Below are positions 16,367 through 25,666 of a DNA stretch of 64,000 nt, in pieces. Under the pieces are notes generated by a model. That model was not told where the DNA came from. It worked only from the letters and a program-made list of their open reading frames with translations, and searched no databases. Origin of the DNA: Lactobacillus xylocopicola (GTDB taxonomy: Bacteria; Bacillota; Bacilli; Lactobacillales; Lactobacillaceae); assembly GCF_033096005.1 (NCBI RefSeq), contig NZ_AP026803.1, positions 1,544,001 to 1,608,000 of the forward strand. Direction: 5' to 3'. A program made the position numbers and the translations under genes. How positions within the stretch are numbered: position 1 is the stretch's first letter; every line of letters begins with the position of its first letter.

Positions 16367-17131
16367 TTAGATTGTTAATATATTTTCTAACCCGACAACT
16401 AATTCGGTCAGGTTCATCACCTGGTCTAGCGCAACTTTGACGCCCTGCATAAATGATGAACGTTCAAAGGAGTCCTGCCTGATGGTCAACGCCTCGCCGG
16501 GTCCGCCAAAAAGCACCTGTTCATGAGCAACATAGCCGGGCAAACGAACCGCGTGAACCGCGATTCCATCGTAGTTAGCACCGCGCGCACGAGGAGCATC
16601 CCGCGCACTTTTTTGTTCCGCTTTATGACGGCCGGCAGCTATCATTTTAGCCGTGGCAATGGCGGTTGCGGACGGCGCATCCACCTTGTCAGCATGGTGC
16701 AGCTCAACTATCTCCGCCTCAGGAAAGTAACGGGCGGCCGCCTGGGCAAATTTCATTAATAAAACCGCTGAAAGGCCAAAGTTGGGGGCAATAATTCCGC
16801 CTAAATTCTTTTCACTAGCCAATCTTTGCAGGTTTTTTATTTGGTCAGCTGTTAAGCCACTAGTACCAACAATTGGCCGCATGTGATGCTCCAGGGCAAA
16901 CTTGGTATTAGCAAAAACGGCCTGCGGCGTGGTGAAGTCAATCCAAATGTCGGCATCAGTTTCCACAGCGGATAAGTGATCAAAGCGCTGAACCGTCTTT
17001 TCCAGTTCGGTATTGGCTGTGGCTGTAGGCGCCAAAACAGCAACTAATTGGCAATCTGCTCGCTTTTCTACTAAACGTATGGCTTGCTTGCCCATAGAGC
17101 CGGTAGCTCCGGCAATGAGAACTTTTTTCAT
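16367..17131 (-). CDS. dapB: 4-hydroxy-tetrahydrodipicolinate reductase
   Basis: A 254-residue NAD(P)H enzyme of the DAP pathway. It begins with the dinucleotide motif VLIAGATGSMGKQAI, has DFTTPQAVF and VGTSGL in the middle and the DapB signature region ELHHADKVDAPSATAIATAK (about 142-161). The family length of 240-270 residues fits. The start codon overlaps the dapA stop at 17131, giving coupled translation in the lysine operon. Confidence 0.95.
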   Translation of the reverse strand: MKKVLIAGATGSMGKQAIRLVEKRADCQLVAVLAPTATANTELEKTVQRFDHLSAVETDADIWIDFTTPQAVFANTKFALEHHMRPIVGTSGLTADQIKNLQRLASEKNLGGIIAPNFGLSAVLLMKFAQAAARYFPEAEIVELHHADKVDAPSATAIATAKMIAAGRHKAEQKSARDAPRARGANYDGIAVHAVRLPGYVAHEQVLFGGPGEALTIRQDSFERSSFMQGVKVALDQVMNLTELVVGLENILTI

Positions 17132-18057
17132 TAATCTACTCCTAGTTCCAATGGTAATTCATACAGCAGTGCCGACTCGTTCAACCCGAGATGAACGGCT
17201 AGCTGCTTTTTTTCTGCTTCATTCAAAGCAGTAATCGGCAACCGGCACCCACCCGCTGCTAGACCCTGCGCATTTAAAACGGCCTTGACCGGTGACGGTG
17301 ACGGGTACATGAACAATGCCGCCATCTTGGGCACCAGCCGCCGCTGCAACGTACCAGCTGCCTGAAAGTCACCCCGGTACAAGTCATCGTACATTGCTCG
17401 CATTGCCCGGCCATAAACGTGACTTGCGACCGAGATTACGCCCCGCGCCCCTAAGACTCTGGCCGCCAAAGACTGCTGGTCTTCGCCGGTATAAACCAGA
17501 AAATCACTGGCGACATGTTCTACAATGTATTCCAAGTCTTCAAGTTCACCGCACTGCTTAACGCCAGCAATCTGGGGATTATCAGCAAGAGCAACTAAAG
17601 TCTCTTTAGCGATTTTTACTCCCGTCCGGCCTGGAATGTTATAAATCATCAGTGGTACCTTAGACTGGCTGGCCACCGCTTCAAAGTGCGCCTTGAGTCC
17701 CCTTTGGTTAGGCTTGTTGTAGTACGGTGCAACTACCAGCGCGAGGTCAATCCCAGGAATGGCACTCACTTCACGGGTAAACGCGACCGTCTGGGCGGTG
17801 TCATTGCTCCCTGTGCCCGCAATCACGGGCACACGGCCGCCGACCAGCTGGACAAACTTCGTGTACAGGGCGATTTTTTCATCATGTGTCATCGTGGCAG
17901 TCTCACCGGTTGTGCCGCCAATGACAAATCCCCGACTTCCGGTTGCCAGCAAGTGTTCAACTAGCTGCTTGAGTCCCGGATAATCAATCTCCCCCTTTTC
18001 ATTAAAAGGAGTAATTATCGCTGTTAGTAGGTCAGCATTAGTAAAATTCGTCATCAT
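17131..18057 (-). CDS. dapA: 4-hydroxy-tetrahydrodipicolinate synthase
   Basis: A 308-residue TIM-barrel aldolase condensing pyruvate and aspartate semialdehyde. Key sites are [10 protein letters not shown] (47-56), the tyrosine in [10 protein letters not shown] (Tyr139) and the Schiff-base lysine Lys167 in AGVKQCGE. Two adjacent ATG codons (18057 and 18054) are possible starts behind the same GGAG site. The gene overlaps the end of the deacetylase by a few bases. Feedback inhibition by lysine cannot be judged here. Confidence 0.95.
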   Translation of the reverse strand: MMTNFTNADLLTAIITPFNEKGEIDYPGLKQLVEHLLATGSRGFVIGGTTGETATMTHDEKIALYTKFVQLVGGRVPVIAGTGSNDTAQTVAFTREVSAIPGIDLALVVAPYYNKPNQRGLKAHFEAVASQSKVPLMIYNIPGRTGVKIAKETLVALADNPQIAGVKQCGELEDLEYIVEHVASDFLVYTGEDQQSLAARVLGARGVISVASHVYGRAMRAMYDDLYRGDFQAAGTLQRRLVPKMAALFMYPSPSPVKAVLNAQGLAAGGCRLPITALNEAEKKQLAVHLGLNESALLYELPLELGVD

Positions 18058-19214
18058 TGTTCTCCTTCATCGCGGTGCATGTGTGCTGTTAAAAAGCCAA
18101 TCATCGTTTCAACTCCCACCGTGATAGCTTCTTCACGTGGATTAAAGGTAGCCGCATGAAGTTGCGCACGATCTTCTACCCCTAGCCAAAACATCGTCCC
18201 AGGAAACTGTGCCAACAAATAGCCAAAGTCTTCGCCCGTCATCGCCGGCTGGGTCTCCTGGTAAGTGATCTGCGGCGTTTGCTGCAGATAATCAATGAAT
18301 TCCGCAGTCAATTCTGGATTGTTTTCAACCGGCCAGTAACCGCCCTGGTTAAGCTGAATATCCACTTTCGCATCGTAGCTTTTGGCAATACCAGCTGCTA
18401 CTGCGCGCAAGCGTTCATCAATGCGCTCAATCATGGTCTGGGTCAGGCCGCGAATTGTCCCCTCAAGGTGGGCATGACCAGCAATTACGTTGCGGACCAC
18501 GCCAGCCTCCAGCTTACCGATAGTGATTACCCCACCGGCAACCGGATCAATACTGCGGGACACAATGGTCTGAATTTGATCAACTAACTGGGCGGCAGCC
18601 ACAATCATGTCGTTGGCTCGTTGCGGATATGCGGCGTGACCGTCTTGACCATACAGGTCAATGTTTACCTCAGTCGTACCGGCAAAAAGCGTCCCCAGGC
18701 GGCAGCCAATTGTTCCTACCGGCAGGTCCGGCGTGACGTGCAGTGCAAAAAATTCATCGGGTCGTAATTGACCGGCCAAAAGCTCCTGCTCATAAGCCAA
18801 CTTCCCACCACTTTCACTCTCTTCAGCTGGTTGAAAAAAGAAGAGCAGGTTGTCCTGCGGTTGGTGGTCACTAAAATAACTAAGGATTCCTAGTGCAACT
18901 GTCATGTGCAGGTCATGGCCACATGCGTGCATTCGTCCCTCGTTTTGCGAAGAAAACGGCAAGTTTGTTTTTTCCTGGACGGGCAGGCCATCCATATCGG
19001 CCCGGTAACCGATTGTTTTAACCGGATGACTGCCTTGAATTCTGACTATAATAGCTGTCGGCAATTGGCTAAAGGTCATAACCTGTAAATTCTGCTGGTT
19101 AAACTGCCCGATTACCTGTAGCAGGTGCTTTTGGGTTTCTTGTTCCTGCAGAGCTAATTCAGGCATCTGGTGCAAGTCGCGGCGGATCTTGCTTAGTTGC
19201 TGAGTTGTTAACAT
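18054..19214 (-). CDS. dapL: N-acetyl-diaminopimelate deacetylase (M20 family)
   Basis: A 386-residue metallo-amidohydrolase. M20 motifs are intact: [13 protein letters not shown], the metal-site cysteine and histidine in [15 protein letters not shown] (about 91-105), the glutamate pair in [13 protein letters not shown], and the C-terminal [10 protein letters not shown]. In this operon it removes the acetyl group from N-acetyl-LL-DAP, giving LL-DAP for the epimerase. Indole-acetyl-amino acid and hippurate hydrolases share the fold; the position between dapH and dapA decides the call. It is equivalent to Bacillus YkuR. Confidence 0.9.
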   Translation of the reverse strand: MLTTQQLSKIRRDLHQMPELALQEQETQKHLLQVIGQFNQQNLQVMTFSQLPTAIIVRIQGSHPVKTIGYRADMDGLPVQEKTNLPFSSQNEGRMHACGHDLHMTVALGILSYFSDHQPQDNLLFFFQPAEESESGGKLAYEQELLAGQLRPDEFFALHVTPDLPVGTIGCRLGTLFAGTTEVNIDLYGQDGHAAYPQRANDMIVAAAQLVDQIQTIVSRSIDPVAGGVITIGKLEAGVVRNVIAGHAHLEGTIRGLTQTMIERIDERLRAVAAGIAKSYDAKVDIQLNQGGYWPVENNPELTAEFIDYLQQTPQITYQETQPAMTGEDFGYLLAQFPGTMFWLGVEDRAQLHAATFNPREEAITVGVETMIGFLTAHMHRDEGEQ

Positions 19215-19218
19215 AAGA

Positions 19219-19929
19219 TCACAACTTTCTTAAATCTTTCTCAATCTTGGTTTTAGCGGCCGTTTTCTGATCACGCTGCTTGATAATTTTGGCAGGGACA
19301 CCTGCAACCACAGTAAGGGCGGGTACATTTTCGGTGACTACCGCGCCAGCCGCGACCACCGCTTCATCACCAATTTGCACGCCTTCCAAGACCACGGCAT
19401 TGGCACCAATCAGCACATTTTTGCCAATTCGCACTGGTTGAGCTGACGCCGGCTCCACCACTCCGGCAATGACGGCACCTGCGCCCACGTGTGTGTTAGC
19501 GCCGATAACGGCCCGGCCACCTAACACGGCATTCATATCAATCATGGCACCAGGACCAATTTCAGCTCCGATATTAACCACTGCCCCCATCATGACTACC
19601 GCACTATCACCGATTTTAACCTGGTCGCGGATCATGGCACCGGGCTCAATTCTGGCAGCGATATTCTTTAAATCCAATAGGGGAACTGCTGAGTTGCGGC
19701 TAATATTTTCAACCTGATATTCGGTTATCTTGCCAGCATTAGCTTTTAAAAAAGGGGCTAGCTCCTGCCAATCACCAAAAACGACGCCGGTTTGTTTTTC
19801 AACAAAGGACTTAACGCCGGCCGGCCAGGTTAAGCTGTTCAGATCACCCTTGACGTAGACCTTTACTGGTGTTTTTTTAGGTGCATTAGCAATAAAATCA
19901 ATAATTTCTTGTGCTGATCTGTTTTTCAT
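19219..19929 (-). CDS. dapH: Tetrahydrodipicolinate N-acetyltransferase
   Basis: A 236-residue left-handed beta-helix acyltransferase. From about residue 95 onward it shows hexapeptide repeats ([55 protein letters not shown]), ending in [10 protein letters not shown]. The N-terminal ~90 residues match the DapH/YkuQ domain. It commits the pathway to the acetylase branch, distinct from the succinylase and the direct dehydrogenase routes. It lies 10 bases after lysA in the operon. Confidence 0.93.
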   Translation of the reverse strand: MKNRSAQEIIDFIANAPKKTPVKVYVKGDLNSLTWPAGVKSFVEKQTGVVFGDWQELAPFLKANAGKITEYQVENISRNSAVPLLDLKNIAARIEPGAMIRDQVKIGDSAVVMMGAVVNIGAEIGPGAMIDMNAVLGGRAVIGANTHVGAGAVIAGVVEPASAQPVRIGKNVLIGANAVVLEGVQIGDEAVVAAGAVVTENVPALTVVAGVPAKIIKQRDQKTAAKTKIEKDLRKL

Positions 19930-19938
19930 TTGGTAACC

Positions 19939-21249
19939 TCACTTTAGTTGATATGATTGATCATGGCTGATAAGATCTTCGTATGTTTCACGTGTAACTA
20001 CCTCCTGTGCCCGGCCATTCTCCGCAAAGACCACTGCTGGCCGCGGTACGCGGTTGTAATTGGAAGCCATACTATAGCCGTATGCCCCTGTAGCCAAAAC
20101 GGCAATGACATCACCAGGCTTAGTAGCTGGCAACGATACCTGCTTAATCAGAACATCGCCAGATTCACAATAGCGGCCAACCAGACGTACTGTTTCACGT
20201 GGTTGGGCGGCTGGTGCGCTGGCCAAAACCGCCTCATAGTCAGCCTGGTAGAGTGCGGGACGGATATTGTCACCCATGCCGCCGTCAACCGCCACACATG
20301 ACGTTAGGCCTGGCACATCCTTGCGCGAGCCAACTGTGTACAATGAATAACCTGCACCGCCCACCAGTGCCCGGCCCGGCTCAATCCAAATAGCTGGCTG
20401 GTCCAAGTGATATTCTTGCGCGCTTGCGCGCATTGTTTGCACAATCTGCGTAATAAAGGTTTGAGCAGGAAGTTCTTTGTCGGCTGCAGTGTAGTGGATA
20501 CCAAAACCGCCGCCCAAGTTTAAAACCTGTGGCTGGTAGCCAAACTTCTGAGACCACTCATGGACCAAGGCCAGTAGTTTTTGCACTTCTAACTGGTAAC
20601 CATCAACCTCAAGAATCTGTGAACCAATGTGGGCATGCAGGCCAATTAAAGTCATCCACGTGCTGGCCTGTACTCGAATAAAAGCTTGCTCGGCCTGCCC
20701 CGATTGCACATCGAAACCAAATTTGCTGTCCTCTTGGCCGGTTTGATCATATTCATGGGTATGTGCAGTCACACCGGGGGTGACCCGCAACATTACCTGC
20801 ATATGACTTTGGGTTTCAGTTAAGATTTCCTCTAACAGCTCGATTTCGTAGAAGTTATCCAAAATAATCACGCCAACATGGTTTTTGACCGCCATGATCA
20901 GTTCTTCCCTAGTCTTATTATTACCGTGAAAACTGATTTTTGCGGTTGGAAATCCGGCCCTAAGTGCGGTATAGAGCTCGCCTCCCGAAACAACATCGAT
21001 ATGGCCACCCAACTGCTTGATTACTTGATACATTGCAACGGTGGCAAAGGCCTTGCTCGCATAACTGATTACATAAGGGCTTTGGGCTTGCTCAAAGCCC
21101 GTTGCAAATGCCTGATACTGTCGCCGAATCTGTCCCACGTCATAAGCCACTAGCGGACTACCAAACTTTTTGGTTAGTTCTAGGGCATCAACGCCGCCGA
21201 TCGTCAGGTGTCCTTGATTATTAGTGTGATAATATTTTTCTGTAGACAT
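19939..21249 (-). CDS. lysA: Diaminopimelate decarboxylase
   Basis: A 436-residue fold-type III PLP enzyme converting meso-DAP to lysine. The PLP lysine is Lys66 in ISYASKAFAT. Also visible are VSGGELYTAL, HGNNKTREEL, the phosphate-binding glycines LNLGGGFGIHY, EPGRALVG, and the active-site cysteine in GRYCESGDVL near residue 350. It is the first gene of the operon, directly behind the lysine riboswitch, so its expression should fall when lysine is plentiful. Having the decarboxylase first matches an operon tuned for lysine output. Confidence 0.95.
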   Translation of the reverse strand: MSTEKYYHTNNQGHLTIGGVDALELTKKFGSPLVAYDVGQIRRQYQAFATGFEQAQSPYVISYASKAFATVAMYQVIKQLGGHIDVVSGGELYTALRAGFPTAKISFHGNNKTREELIMAVKNHVGVIILDNFYEIELLEEILTETQSHMQVMLRVTPGVTAHTHEYDQTGQEDSKFGFDVQSGQAEQAFIRVQASTWMTLIGLHAHIGSQILEVDGYQLEVQKLLALVHEWSQKFGYQPQVLNLGGGFGIHYTAADKELPAQTFITQIVQTMRASAQEYHLDQPAIWIEPGRALVGGAGYSLYTVGSRKDVPGLTSCVAVDGGMGDNIRPALYQADYEAVLASAPAAQPRETVRLVGRYCESGDVLIKQVSLPATKPGDVIAVLATGAYGYSMASNYNRVPRPAVVFAENGRAQEVVTRETYEDLISHDQSYQLK

Positions 21250-21270
21250 GGCAACCTCCGCTGTACAAAT

Positions 21271-21309
21271 AAAAGGACCCTTTTGTGTGCTTAAACAAAA
21301 GAGTCCTTC
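21271..21309 (-). terminator. Riboswitch expression-platform terminator
   Basis: AAGGACcCTTTTGT and ACAAAAGaGTCCTT form a near-perfect 14-bp stem. On the minus strand a T run follows, ending about 20 bases before lysA. It is the OFF hairpin of the lysine riboswitch. Confidence 0.85.
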
Positions 21310-21510
21310 GAATTTAAAATTATTTTCTGGTATCAGTTTTGTCGATAGCGCTCCGCAAACTCTGTTTTGCGACAGTCCGTAACTTCTTAAATTACGTCCC
21401 AGCTAATTAATTACCGCAATAATTAATGCTTCGGCAACCGCCCCTTTCACTGGTTTCTTCATTCTTGCAGGAACTCCGCCAGCTAATCTTGTTAGTTGCA
21501 ACCTCTTCGA
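21271..21510 (-). ncRNA. Lysine riboswitch (L box)
   Basis: The minus-strand leader contains the conserved L-box elements in order: an AGAGGTTGCA opening, AGTGAAAGGGGC, the GGTTGCCGAAG core and GCTGGGACG/GGACTGTCGC near the 3' side, then the terminator at 21309-21271. Lysine binding favours the terminator, shutting off lysA-dapH-dapL-dapA-dapB-patA-asd. Size (about 180-nt aptamer plus terminator) and position agree with the family. Confidence 0.92.
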
Positions 21511-21520
21511 TTTACTAAAA

Positions 21521-21549
21521 ATATTATTATCATTTATTCATAATGTCAA
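21521..21549 (-). promoter_or_regulatory. Promoter of the lysine operon
   Basis: On the minus strand TTGACA (21549-21544), a 17-base spacer and TAATAT (21526-21521). Initiation would fall near 21514, just before the riboswitch core. Confidence 0.8.
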
Positions 21550-21719
21550 GCTTTTATTTCGGCTAATTTTAATAAATATTTTGACTATTAATCTTTTTCC
21601 GTTATGCACGGGCCGTTTTTCTGCTAGCTAAATTTATTTTTTTCCCGCAAAAATCATTGCTATTAAGGTAAAAATATCAAAATTTCAGCTTTTTTGACCA
21701 GCCCTTTTTCACTTTATTG

Positions 21720-21747
21720 TTGCAGTTAAAAATTTTGATGATAAAAT
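21720..21747 (+). promoter_or_regulatory. Promoter of lysC-dapF
   Basis: TTGCAG (21720-21725), a 16-base spacer and TAAAAT (21742-21747) precede the aspartokinase start by about 48 bases. No riboswitch is visible on this side of the divergent region. Confidence 0.6.
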
Positions 21748-21794
21748 GCTTTACTAAAATAAACTAAGTTTTTTTTAATCGATGGGGATGCAAA

Positions 21795-23147
21795 ATGAAA
21801 GTTGTAAAATTTGGTGGTAGTTCTCTGGCTAACGGCGAGCAATTCCAAAAAGTAGTCAATATTATTAATGCCGATGCCGAACGCAAAGTCATTGTCACCT
21901 CAGCGCCGGGCAAAAGGTTCGACCGGGACACCAAGGTAACTGACCTGTTAATCGATTATGCCCAGTACACCTGCAAAAAACAGGAGACGGCACTTATTTT
22001 CAAACAAATTTGGGCTAGATACCAAGAAATTGCTGATTATTTTCACATTGCGGCAGAGCAGCTAGCGCCTTTACGGCAGGAACTAGCCACTTTGCCCGCC
22101 AACAAGTACCGCAGTCAAGCTGTCTTACTGGCTACCTTTAAGGCCCATGGCGAAAAACTTAACGCCCAGCTTTTGACTTTGATTTTACAAAAAAAGCAGA
22201 TTGCTGCCCGTTACCTCGATCCCCAACCGGCGGGATTTGAAGTTGGTGGTCCCGCTAATGATGCCCACATCTTGCCGCAAACCTACCAGAACCTGCAAAG
22301 ATGGCAAGAGCCAGCCACTTTGCTAGTTGTCCCTGGCTTTTACGGTATCAACGAAAACGGTGAAATTGCCACTTTTTCACGGGGAGGATCAGATATCACC
22401 GGTGCCATTTGGGCACGTGGACTGCAGGCTGACTTATACGAAAACTTCACTGATGTAAACGCAATTTATGCTGCCAATCCGCAAATTATTAAGCATCCCC
22501 AAGCAATCAAAGTCATGACCTACCGAGAAATGCGCGAACTTTCTTACGCTGGCTTTTCTGTTTTTCACGATGAGGCAATTATCCCCGCCATTGAGGTCCA
22601 AATCCCGATTAACGTTAAAAGCACCAATCATCCCGAGCTACCGGGGACAATGATTGTTACAGAAAAAGAATTTAAACCGCAACATGTGATTACCGGCGTT
22701 GCTAGTTCTAATCACTTTTCCGCATTATACTTACATCGATACCTGCTTAATAAAGAAGTTGGATTTACACTTAAATTATTGCAGATTTTTTATAAATATA
22801 ATATTTCTTATGAACATATGCCTTCCGGCATTGATGACTTAACCGTTATTTTTGATAAGCGCCAGTTTACCGCTCAAGTTCGGGATCAGATGTGTAACGA
22901 TATTCGAGCAATGCTTGCACCAGATTACCTAGAGTGGATCGATGATTACGCTATTATCATGGTTGTTGGCGAAGGCATGCGCAATAAAATTGGCGTAATG
23001 AAAAACATCACGGCTCCCCTTGCGCAAAAACACGTGGCAATTCACATGATCAATCAGGGCGCGTCACGTATTTCAATCATGTTGGGTACCAAAAGAGCCG
23101 ATGCCGCTGCTGCTGTTACCCAAATTTACCAACAATTTTTCAATTAA
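21795..23147 (+). CDS. lysC: Aspartokinase
   Basis: A 450-residue aspartate kinase, first step of the aspartate family. The ATP/aspartate motif KFGGSSLA opens the protein; FSRGGSDITGAIWA (about 197-210) and ENFTDVNAIYAANP follow. The C-terminal ~150 residues form two ACT domains (GFTLKLLQIFYKYNISYEHM and MRNKIGVMKNI ... INQGASRISIM), which would bind a feedback amino acid. This is a monofunctional class, like Bacillus class III kinases; no homoserine dehydrogenase is attached. It pairs with dapF 16 bases downstream and diverges from the riboswitch-controlled operon. Confidence 0.92.
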   Translation: MKVVKFGGSSLANGEQFQKVVNIINADAERKVIVTSAPGKRFDRDTKVTDLLIDYAQYTCKKQETALIFKQIWARYQEIADYFHIAAEQLAPLRQELATLPANKYRSQAVLLATFKAHGEKLNAQLLTLILQKKQIAARYLDPQPAGFEVGGPANDAHILPQTYQNLQRWQEPATLLVVPGFYGINENGEIATFSRGGSDITGAIWARGLQADLYENFTDVNAIYAANPQIIKHPQAIKVMTYREMRELSYAGFSVFHDEAIIPAIEVQIPINVKSTNHPELPGTMIVTEKEFKPQHVITGVASSNHFSALYLHRYLLNKEVGFTLKLLQIFYKYNISYEHMPSGIDDLTVIFDKRQFTAQVRDQMCNDIRAMLAPDYLEWIDDYAIIMVVGEGMRNKIGVMKNITAPLAQKHVAIHMINQGASRISIMLGTKRADAAAAVTQIYQQFFN

Positions 23148-23163
23148 TCATTAAGGAGACAAG

Positions 23164-24153
23164 ATGATGGTCCAATTACAAAAAGTGCATGGTTCACAAA
23201 ATCAATTTTTCCTGCTTGACCAGACCAGTCTGCAGAAAGCTCTTTCTACAAATGAGTTGGTCAGCCTGGCCCAACAATTAACCAATCCCCAGAATGGTCT
23301 TTTAGGTGGCGCGGATGGCTTACTAGTGGTCAGTGCTTCGCAGCATCCTCAGGTTCGTGGCCGCATGCAAGTAATTAACAGTGATGGCACTTTCGCTGCA
23401 ATGTGTGGCAACGGACTGCGGACTGTTGGCCGCTACTTAGCCGAAAAATATGGCGAGACTGACTTTAAGGTTGAAACCCCGCAGGCCGATTTGCAAGTCA
23501 GTTGCCAATCCGATTGGGCCCCGCAGGTAAAGGCGATTAGCGTTGAAATTAGTCCCGTCAGTTTTCAAGATACGGCTTTACCCTTCGCCAATTTAGGCGG
23601 TCCAAAACTAGTTAACCAATTTGTTCCTGCCTTTGCAGACGAGTTAAAATTTTCAGCAGTTGCTGTTCCTAATCCTCATCTTATAAGCATAGTTAGTCAT
23701 GATGTGTTAACCAGCAATTTATTAGAAAAATTAGGTACTAGATTAAATCAACCTAACGCTTATTTTCCGGATGGAGTCAACGTCAGCTTTGCACAAGTAG
23801 TTAATTCCAGGCACCTTTTTGTCAGAACCTTTGAACGCGGCGTCGGCTTCACGAATGCCTGCGGCACTGGTATGTCGGCCGCTAGCCTGATTTTTGCTGT
23901 AACAAATCCCCAAGCTGCGGCTTTCGAGCAAATTCTCACCGTTGCCAATCCAGGCGGCTTTGTTCAAACCAAAGTCCATCAAACGCATGCCAGTTACTGG
24001 ATTGAACTCATTGGCAATGCCACCATTACCCATTATCTTGAGGTTGACGAGGCTGAATTGCATCAGTCGCAGCCTGATTTTGACCGATTCGAGGTCACTT
24101 CAACCAGTGAAGATGCTGCTTATCGCGACTTTATCGCCCAACACACGGTTTAA
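23164..24153 (+). CDS. dapF: Diaminopimelate epimerase
   Basis: A 329-residue cofactor-independent racemase turning LL-DAP into meso-DAP for peptidoglycan and lysine. The two catalytic cysteines are present: Cys81 in AAMCGNGLRT and Cys233 in TNACGTGMSA. N-terminal HGSQNQFFLLD and INSDGTFA also fit. It is somewhat longer than the usual 270-280 residues because of extra loops and a C-terminal tail. GGAG lies 5 bases before the first of two ATGs (23164 or 23167). Confidence 0.92.
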   Translation: MMVQLQKVHGSQNQFFLLDQTSLQKALSTNELVSLAQQLTNPQNGLLGGADGLLVVSASQHPQVRGRMQVINSDGTFAAMCGNGLRTVGRYLAEKYGETDFKVETPQADLQVSCQSDWAPQVKAISVEISPVSFQDTALPFANLGGPKLVNQFVPAFADELKFSAVAVPNPHLISIVSHDVLTSNLLEKLGTRLNQPNAYFPDGVNVSFAQVVNSRHLFVRTFERGVGFTNACGTGMSAASLIFAVTNPQAAAFEQILTVANPGGFVQTKVHQTHASYWIELIGNATITHYLEVDEAELHQSQPDFDRFEVTSTSEDAAYRDFIAQHTV

Positions 24154-24290
24154 CTTACTCCACGCGAAATTTAAATTAGACTTTTCGAGGAAAAAATACT
24201 CCTAATAGTTGACCTAAATATCTAACTATTAGAAGCACTTCACAATTAATCATTGTTATTCTCTTATTTACTCCATCCAGCTATTTACCA

Positions 24291-24425
24291 AGAACTGGTA
24301 ATTCAGGACCGGATAGGTACTTTACATCAGAAGCTTTTACATACGCTGGCTGATATGCTCGATAATAAATTTTTTTGTTATCTTTAGGATTAACTACCTT
24401 AATAGCAATGACTGCCTATCATTGC
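24291..24425 (-). pseudogene. C-terminal remnant of an SLAP-domain protein
   Basis: A 44-codon frame without a start reads AVIAIKVVNPKDNKKIYYRA, then YQPAYVKASDVKYLSGPELP, and a stop. It closely parallels the C-terminus of the intact SLAP protein upstream (YRFVKASAVKYIYGRHLEP). This is the end of a lost surface-protein paralogue. Between dapF and this remnant only a weak 9-bp hairpin (24202-24232) is seen. Confidence 0.7.
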
Positions 24426-24442
24426 CTTTATTTAAATATAAT

Positions 24443-25435
24443 TTATTTTTTTACGTCATCTGCTGTATTTGATGGTTCTAGATGTCGGCCATAAATATAT
24501 TTAACAGCTGAAGCTTTAACAAATCTATATGCTTTGTCACTTGTCCATTCATCTAATGTTTTATAAAATAATTCAGCTTTATTTTCACTCGGAACCCAAA
24601 TATAGCGTAAATCTACTACATCAGTACCATCACCTCGTTTAAAAGTAATGACTTTGTCAGCATTCCCATCAGCATCATAAAGTCTAGCATCATTCACAAA
24701 CTTTACACCCATGAAATTAGTATATGGTCGTAATATTTGTCGAACCTTAATTTTCACATCATCCATTAGAATAAACCGCTGTTTATTATTCTTGATCCGA
24801 TATACTTCTAAACTACTATTTGCTAAACCATCAATTTCACGAGAACCTGCTAAATCATCTCTATCGCATCTACGATCAACCACTACTTTAGTACCCGCTT
24901 TGAGATATTTACCAGTAAATTTGCCTTGGTTATCAACCATTTGAGAATAACCATTGCCTTTTTCTGAAGGCAAAGTTTCCGCAGAAATCGTGACCGTCGC
25001 ATAATTAGTATATAGTCTTTGACCATCAATGCTATCAACATTTATGGCCTTAATGTAGCCGCCATGACCAATGTTATAATATTCCTTTCCCTTTATCGTC
25101 TTATATGGTAAATAGAACCAATTCCAGTCATCATCACGGAAAGAATAACGCTTGGCATCTGGGTCAGTTATTGCTTCAACCTTACCAACATACTTTACGG
25201 TAGCGTCTTTTTTAAGTAAGCCATTGCCTCCGCGATAAGAGTATCTTTTTTGCCCCTTCTTGTTATAAATCCGGGTCTTATGATTCAGGGTTAATTTACC
25301 CTGGTCAGTATTTGGGCTTGGACTAGTTACTTCTTCTGCATGAACTTGATTTGTCTTGGCTACTGCAGGAGCTGCTAAAGTTGTTGCCATTAATGCAGCT
25401 GCTAAACTAATAAATAATTTCTTGGTCTTCTTCAT
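24443..25435 (-). CDS. Secreted SLAP-domain (S-layer-associated) protein
   Basis: A 330-residue exported protein. It starts with a classical signal peptide (basic MKKTKK, hydrophobic FISLAAALMATTLAAPAVA, cleavage near AVA-K or VHA-E at about 33). The mature part is Lys/Tyr-rich and carries SLAP-like repeats, e.g. LTLNHKTRIYNKKGQKRYSY and the C-terminal YRFVKASAVKYIYG, which anchor proteins to the S-layer/wall in acidophilus-group lactobacilli. A promoter at 25456-25484 and a GAGAGG ribosome site precede it. It is probably a cell-surface protein of unknown specific role. Confidence 0.85.
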   Translation of the reverse strand: MKKTKKLFISLAAALMATTLAAPAVAKTNQVHAEEVTSPSPNTDQGKLTLNHKTRIYNKKGQKRYSYRGGNGLLKKDATVKYVGKVEAITDPDAKRYSFRDDDWNWFYLPYKTIKGKEYYNIGHGGYIKAINVDSIDGQRLYTNYATVTISAETLPSEKGNGYSQMVDNQGKFTGKYLKAGTKVVVDRRCDRDDLAGSREIDGLANSSLEVYRIKNNKQRFILMDDVKIKVRQILRPYTNFMGVKFVNDARLYDADGNADKVITFKRGDGTDVVDLRYIWVPSENKAELFYKTLDEWTSDKAYRFVKASAVKYIYGRHLEPSNTADDVKK

Positions 25436-25455
25436 ATTGTCACCTCTCTAGGTCA

Positions 25456-25484
25456 ATTCTAATATTTGTTTCTATCAATGTCTA
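25456..25484 (-). promoter_or_regulatory. Promoter of the SLAP gene
   Basis: Minus-strand TAGACA (25484-25479), 17-base spacer and TAGAAT (25461-25456), 21 bases before the ATG. Confidence 0.55.
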
Positions 25485-25563
25485 ATTACTTTATTTAACT
25501 GCTATGCTGCAATAAATAGTAGTCAAAACCAGTACGAAAGTGATATACTTTCCTTGCTAATAA

Positions 25564-25593
25564 CAAAAAACATTGCCATGCAGGGCAATGTTT
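25564..25593 (-). terminator. Hairpin terminator between IS30 relic and SLAP gene
   Basis: AAACATTGCC (25568-25577) pairs with GGCAATGTTT (25584-25593). A-tract before it gives a T run on the minus strand. Confidence 0.6.
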
Positions 25594-25666
25594 CTAATAC
25601 TCTTGGTCATTACACGATTATTTATTTTCGTGTAATATTTTTTTGCAATAAATTAATTTATTCCGA

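Noticed and set aside
19469..20393. Plus-strand frames inside dapH and lysA
   Set aside because: They are antisense shadows of well-supported genes, with no ribosome sites and unnatural composition.
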